DNA from: Dasypus novemcinctus
Lineage: Eukaryota > Chordata > Mammalia > Cingulata > Dasypodidae
Direction of reading: 5' to 3'
Assembly: GCF_030445035.2 (NCBI RefSeq)
Contig: NC_080696.1
Location: forward strand, 27,603,661 to 27,667,660
Length of the DNA: 64,000 nucleotides
The position numbers and the translations under genes were made by a program. Shown one piece after another: positions 60,683 through 64,000 of this stretch (positions within the stretch are counted from its first letter, which is position 1; each line of letters opens with the position of its first letter). Under the pieces are notes generated by a model. It had not been told where the DNA came from. It worked only from the letters and a program-made list of their open reading frames with translations, and made no database searches.

Positions 60683-61050
60683 GGGACTTCCGGCAAGATG
60701 GTGGCTGAGTGAGCTTGCCTTGCCATCTCTCCTGGGAAGAGGCAGCTGGGCACCGCTGGAGGTTCTCCGGGACCAGGCTTTTTCAGGATTTTTTCAGGGC
60801 AGGAAGTGTCTGGACATCGATTTGGTGGGAAGGTAACGGAAAGGATTGGTCTATAAGATATAATTTGGGACTTTTCAGGAGGGGAAGGCAAGATGGCGGC
60901 TGAGTGAACTTCCCGGTTACTAGCTCCTGGGGGGAATCGGCTGGGAGGTGTCGGAGACCTTTGGGACCAGCTGTTTCGGGATTTTTCCTGGTCCGGAGGT
61001 GTCTGGACATAGATTTGGAGGGAAGGTAACAGAGAGGATCCATCTGTGAA
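60683..61050 (+). promoter_or_regulatory. Two tandem promoter-like monomers of L1-C
   Basis: Unit 1 (60683-60866, about 184 bp) and unit 2 (60867 to about 61050) share order: 'gggactt', a YY1-type CAAGATGG site (60694-60705 and 60889-60900; the second reads CAAGATGGCGGC), 'gctgagtgaactt', 'tttcgggattttt', 'gtgtctggacatagattt' and 'gaaggtaac'. They are clearly diverged. L1-A and L1-B have a single version. Tandem 5' monomers are known from mouse L1. Confidence 0.78.
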
Positions 61051-61109
61051 ATATACAAGGAGATCCCAGCTACGTGTGGAGGACTCCCTCCTTGGGTAGG
61101 CGGAGCCGA

Positions 61110-61605
61110 GGCAGCTAGCACCGCTGCGGGTGGCGGGCGGGAGAACCGAGCCACGCTGTGCCGCGGCGGGCGGCGGGCAAAGGAGCCCAGCCCAGCCGAG
61201 ACTAGCCGCGCCGTGCCGGGCGGCGGGCGGGAGAGCCGAGACGCGCTGCGCCGCGGTGGCGGGCGGTGGGTGGGGAAGCCGAGTCCGGCCGAGCCCGGCT
61301 GAGCCGCAGCGGGCGGGGGGGCCGAGCCCAGGTGAGCTCGGCCGAGCCCAGCCGCGCCGCGCCGGGCGGCGAGCGGGAGAGCCGACCCGCACTGCGCCGC
61401 GTCGGGCGGCGGGCGGGAAAGCCGGGCCCAGCCGAGCCCAGCTGAGCCGCGGCGGGAGGGGAAGCTGAGCCCAGCCGAGCCGCGGTGGGCGGCAGGCGGG
61501 GGACACGAGCCCAGTCGAGCCCAGCCGAGCCCAGCCGAGCCATGGCAGGCGGCAGGCGGGGGACCGGAGCCCAGCTGAGCCCAGCCGAGCCTGGCGGCGG
61601 GGTTT
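61110..61605 (+). repeat. GC-rich minisatellite in L1-C 5' UTR
   Basis: Imperfect tandem units of roughly 35-55 bp, each with a 'ggcgggcggcgggcggga' part and a 'gccgagcccagccgagcc' part. CpG-rich throughout, with a strong G bias able to form quadruplexes. No counterpart in L1-A or L1-B. It is part of the element, since shared L1 5' UTR resumes near 61730. Confidence 0.82.
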
Positions 61606-62387
61606 CTGTTCTTTGGTTTTTTTGTTTTTTTTTTTAATTTTTTTTTGTTGTTGTTGTTCTTGTTGTTCTTTTTTTTTTTTCTTTTTCTTTTTTCAATCCT
61701 CTCTTTCTTGCCCCCAATATTCTTCTTATACTATTTTACCTTAACAATCCAATAGGCCCTACAGGAAATACCTCACATTTGCTGGGTTTCCTCACCCTCC
61801 ACTGCCTCATTTCTCTGTGAATAGATTTAGCCTATCTACACTATCCCCTTTCCCCTACAACTTGATATCCTCCACCATCTGCTATCTCTCCTATATTCCA
61901 TCTCCCTTTCTTTGATCCACAAAGTGTCTAACTCTTAATTTCTAACACCTTTGTTTAGTTTTCCATCTGGTATTCGTCCCTGAAACTATTACCTTTCTTT
62001 TTTCTTTCCCTCTCTCACGAAAACAATAGCCTCTTAGTACGTACCACATTCCTCCCATATTCAGTCGTCTACCTCATAATAGGTACTTTCCTACTACTGT
62101 AACTCTACACAATTTACATGATCTAACCTCCATCCTCCCAGAACTCATATTGTTGCTTTGTAAACATATATCACCAATACTACTTCACACTTTTTCCTTC
62201 CTTACACAATTGACTTTCCCCAGCACTAATACTTTCCTTTAAAGTGAGCTTAACTAGCAATAAGAAATTGGAATAAGAAGAACAAAGTGACAAAGAGAAG
62301 ATATAACACTTACACAAAAACAACAGCTAATTAATCTCCAAGACTAGACAAAGAAGTTAAGGAACTGATTAAACCCGTCAAGAAAAA

Positions 62388-63359
62388 ATGTTGACAAGAC
62401 AGCAACAAAAATCTACAAACCAAACCAGTAATCAGGAAAACATGGCTGAATCCAATCAACAAACTGAAAATCAGGAAGGGGGGCAAGACTTCGCACAAGC
62501 AATGAAAGATCTCAGAACATTTATCACCGACAAATTTGATGAAGTAATGAAAGAGGTTAACAGTGTGAAGACAACACTTGGAGGGGAAATTGCAGACATG
62601 CGCAAAAAAATAACAGATATGATGGAAATGAACACCACAATTCAAGAAATCAAAAATACACTTGCAGCAAATATCAGCAGACTAGAAGAGGCAGAGCAGA
62701 GAATTAGTGATGTGGAAGACAGTGCATTGGAAATCAAACAGATAGTAGAAGTGGTCAATAAAAAGGTAGAAAAAATCCAGATAGGACTTAGGGACATGAA
62801 TGATAATGCAAAACACTCAAACATACGTATTATAGGCATTCCAGAAGGAGAAGAGAAGGGAAAGGAGTCAGAAGGAGTGTTGCAGGAAATAATGGCTGAA
62901 AACTTCCCAAATCTACTGAAAGAGACAGATGTACATATCCAAGTAGCACAGTGCACTCCACTGGTCATAAACCCCAACAGGCCCACCCCAAGACATATAC
63001 TTGTCAAATTATCCAATGCTCAAGACAAAGAAAAAATTATAAAAGCAGCAAGAGAAAAGAAAACCATCACATACAAGGGAAACTCCATAAGATTAAGTGC
63101 TGATTTCTCATCTGAAACGATGGAGGCAAGAAGGCAGTGGTATGATATAGTCAAGGTACTAAAGGAAAAAAATCTCCAACCAAGAATACTCTATCCAGCT
63201 AAACTAGCATTCAAAAATGATGGAGAGTTCAAAATATTCACAGATAAACAGAAACTGAAAGAGTATATCAACAAGAAACCTCCCCTTCAAGAAATTCTTA
63301 AGGGAATTCTGCAGGAAGAAAGGAAAAAACAGGACAGTCAGAGATGGAGGAGAGTGTAA
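62388..63359 (+). CDS. L1-C ORF1 protein, intact
   Basis: 323 aa, one residue longer than L1-A/B at the N-terminus (MLTRQQQ rather than MTRKQQ). Coiled coil (about 45-140), RRM with IRIIGIPEGEE and ENFPNL, then NRPTPRHILVKLS, AREKKTITYKG and YPAKLAF: every conserved block is in the expected form, including positions changed in L1-A and L1-B. No stop or frameshift. The protein could well be functional. ORF2 starts 80 bp downstream. Confidence 0.94.
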   Translation: MLTRQQQKSTNQTSNQENMAESNQQTENQEGGQDFAQAMKDLRTFITDKFDEVMKEVNSVKTTLGGEIADMRKKITDMMEMNTTIQEIKNTLAANISRLEEAEQRISDVEDSALEIKQIVEVVNKKVEKIQIGLRDMNDNAKHSNIRIIGIPEGEEKGKESEGVLQEIMAENFPNLLKETDVHIQVAQCTPLVINPNRPTPRHILVKLSNAQDKEKIIKAAREKKTITYKGNSIRLSADFSSETMEARRQWYDIVKVLKEKNLQPRILYPAKLAFKNDGEFKIFTDKQKLKEYINKKPPLQEILKGILQEERKKQDSQRWRRV

Positions 63360-63439
63360 AAGCAACAAGAAAGACAAAAATAGAAGGGGAAAATAAAATA
63401 ATACAAACAAAATATAACAAACACAAATCCAACCAAAAT

Positions 63440-64000
63440 ATGGCTACCAAAAATAACTCTCTAAACGTAATAACACTGAATGTCAATGGATTAAACTCAC
63501 CTATCAAAAGATTCAGACTGGGACACTGGATAAGGAAATACTACCCATCTATATGCTGCCTACAAGAGACACATCTTAGACCCAGAGACTCATGGAGGTT
63601 GAAAGTGAATGGCTGGAAAACAATCATACAAGCAAACAACAACCAAAAAAAGGCAGGAGTAGCTATATTAATATCAGACAAAATAGACTTTAAATGCGAA
63701 ACAATTGTGAGAGAAAAAGAAGGATACTATATTTTAGTGAAAGGGACAATTTGTCAAGAAGATCGAATAATCATAAATATTTATGCTTCTGACAAGGGCG
63801 CCTCTAAATATGTGAGGCAAACGCTGGAAAAACTAAGTGTAAGAATAGATACATCTACAATTATAGTGGGGGATTTTAATACACCACTATCAACTCTGGA
63901 CAGAACATCTCAAAAGAGAATCACTAAAGAAACAAACCATTTGAACAGTATATTAGAAGAGCTGGATCTAATAGACATATATAGATCATTACACCCAAAC
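63440..64000 (+). CDS. L1-C ORF2, 5' part, open to window end
   Basis: 187 codons from ATG 63440 with no stop. Endonuclease residues N14 (ITLNVNGLNS), E43 (LQETHLRP) and D145 (VGDFNTPL) are present; D205, H230 and the reverse transcriptase lie beyond the window. Codon 252, where L1-A and L1-B share a stop, is also outside, so whether this copy has that stop is unknown. Confidence 0.92.
   Translation, partial: MATKNNSLNVITLNVNGLNSPIKRFRLGHWIRKYYPSICCLQETHLRPRDSWRLKVNGWKTIIQANNNQKKAGVAILISDKIDFKCETIVREKEGYYILVKGTICQEDRIIINIYASDKGASKYVRQTLEKLSVRIDTSTIIVGDFNTPLSTLDRTSQKRITKETNHLNSILEELDLIDIYRSLHPN

Larger units (their letters stand above)
60682..64000 (+). mobile_element. L1-C, L1 retrotransposon running off the window
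   Basis: 5' UTR 60682-62387, ORF1 62388-63359, ORF2 from 63440 to the window end. It differs from L1-A/B at many sites and has a different 5' UTR, so it belongs to another subfamily. Both frames are open as far as they can be read. Its 3' end, length and target-site duplication cannot be judged here. Confidence 0.93.

Noticed and set aside
60679-61506. A 275-aa Pro/Arg/Ala-rich minus-strand frame in the L1-C 5' UTR
   Set aside because: It arises from the GC-rich minisatellite read on the other strand. No domain, no Kozak context worth noting.
61110-61610. A CpG island marking a host gene promoter
   Set aside because: It lies inside the L1-C 5' UTR, and no host exon follows.
1-64000. CRISPR arrays, operons, riboswitches or phage modules
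   Set aside because: None seen; the window is a vertebrate genome with interspersed repeats.

Overview
This window is mammalian nuclear DNA. It is most likely from an armadillo (Dasypus or a close xenarthran), because it carries tRNA-derived SINEs of the armadillo DAS type and several L1 retrotransposons, MIR and MER20 copies, and olfactory-receptor (OR) sequences. There are no bacterial features. I see no intact host protein-coding gene; the long open reading frames belong to L1 elements.

Layout: 1-5085, an old L1 on the minus strand. 6527-7440, a class II endogenous retrovirus 3' LTR with a piece of internal sequence. 8190-9045, OR pseudogene 1. 9440-12730, ancient L1 remains with a younger L1 3' end nested inside. 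13684-23434, a full-length L1 (L1-A, plus). 23451-23685, two SINE monomers. 25206-28010, SINEs and a MIR. 28062-29001 and 32934-33840, OR pseudogenes 2 and 3. 34110-37205, MIRs and an L1 tail. 37345-47290, an old inverted duplication whose arms carry different later insertions. 48119-57859, a second full-length L1 (L1-B, minus). 59040-60345, OR pseudogene 4, split by a solo LTR. 60682-64000, a third L1 (L1-C, plus) that runs off the window with both reading frames open as far as seen.

The four OR pseudogenes are all on the plus strand. They resemble the OR5D/OR5L group of class II receptors, so this is a decayed stretch of an OR5 cluster (the human equivalent lies on chromosome 11q). The nearest to intact is an OR5D14-like gene at 32934.

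L1-A and L1-B are each about 9.75 kb and have their own target-site duplications, so they are independent insertions. Their 3' UTRs are about 2.8 kb, and they share an ORF2 stop codon. L1-C has a different 5' UTR, made of two promoter-like monomers and a GC-rich minisatellite. I found no evidence of a wholly new kind of system. The most informative signals are the inverted duplication with its empty-site comparisons, the shared ORF2 stop and the L1-C promoter architecture.
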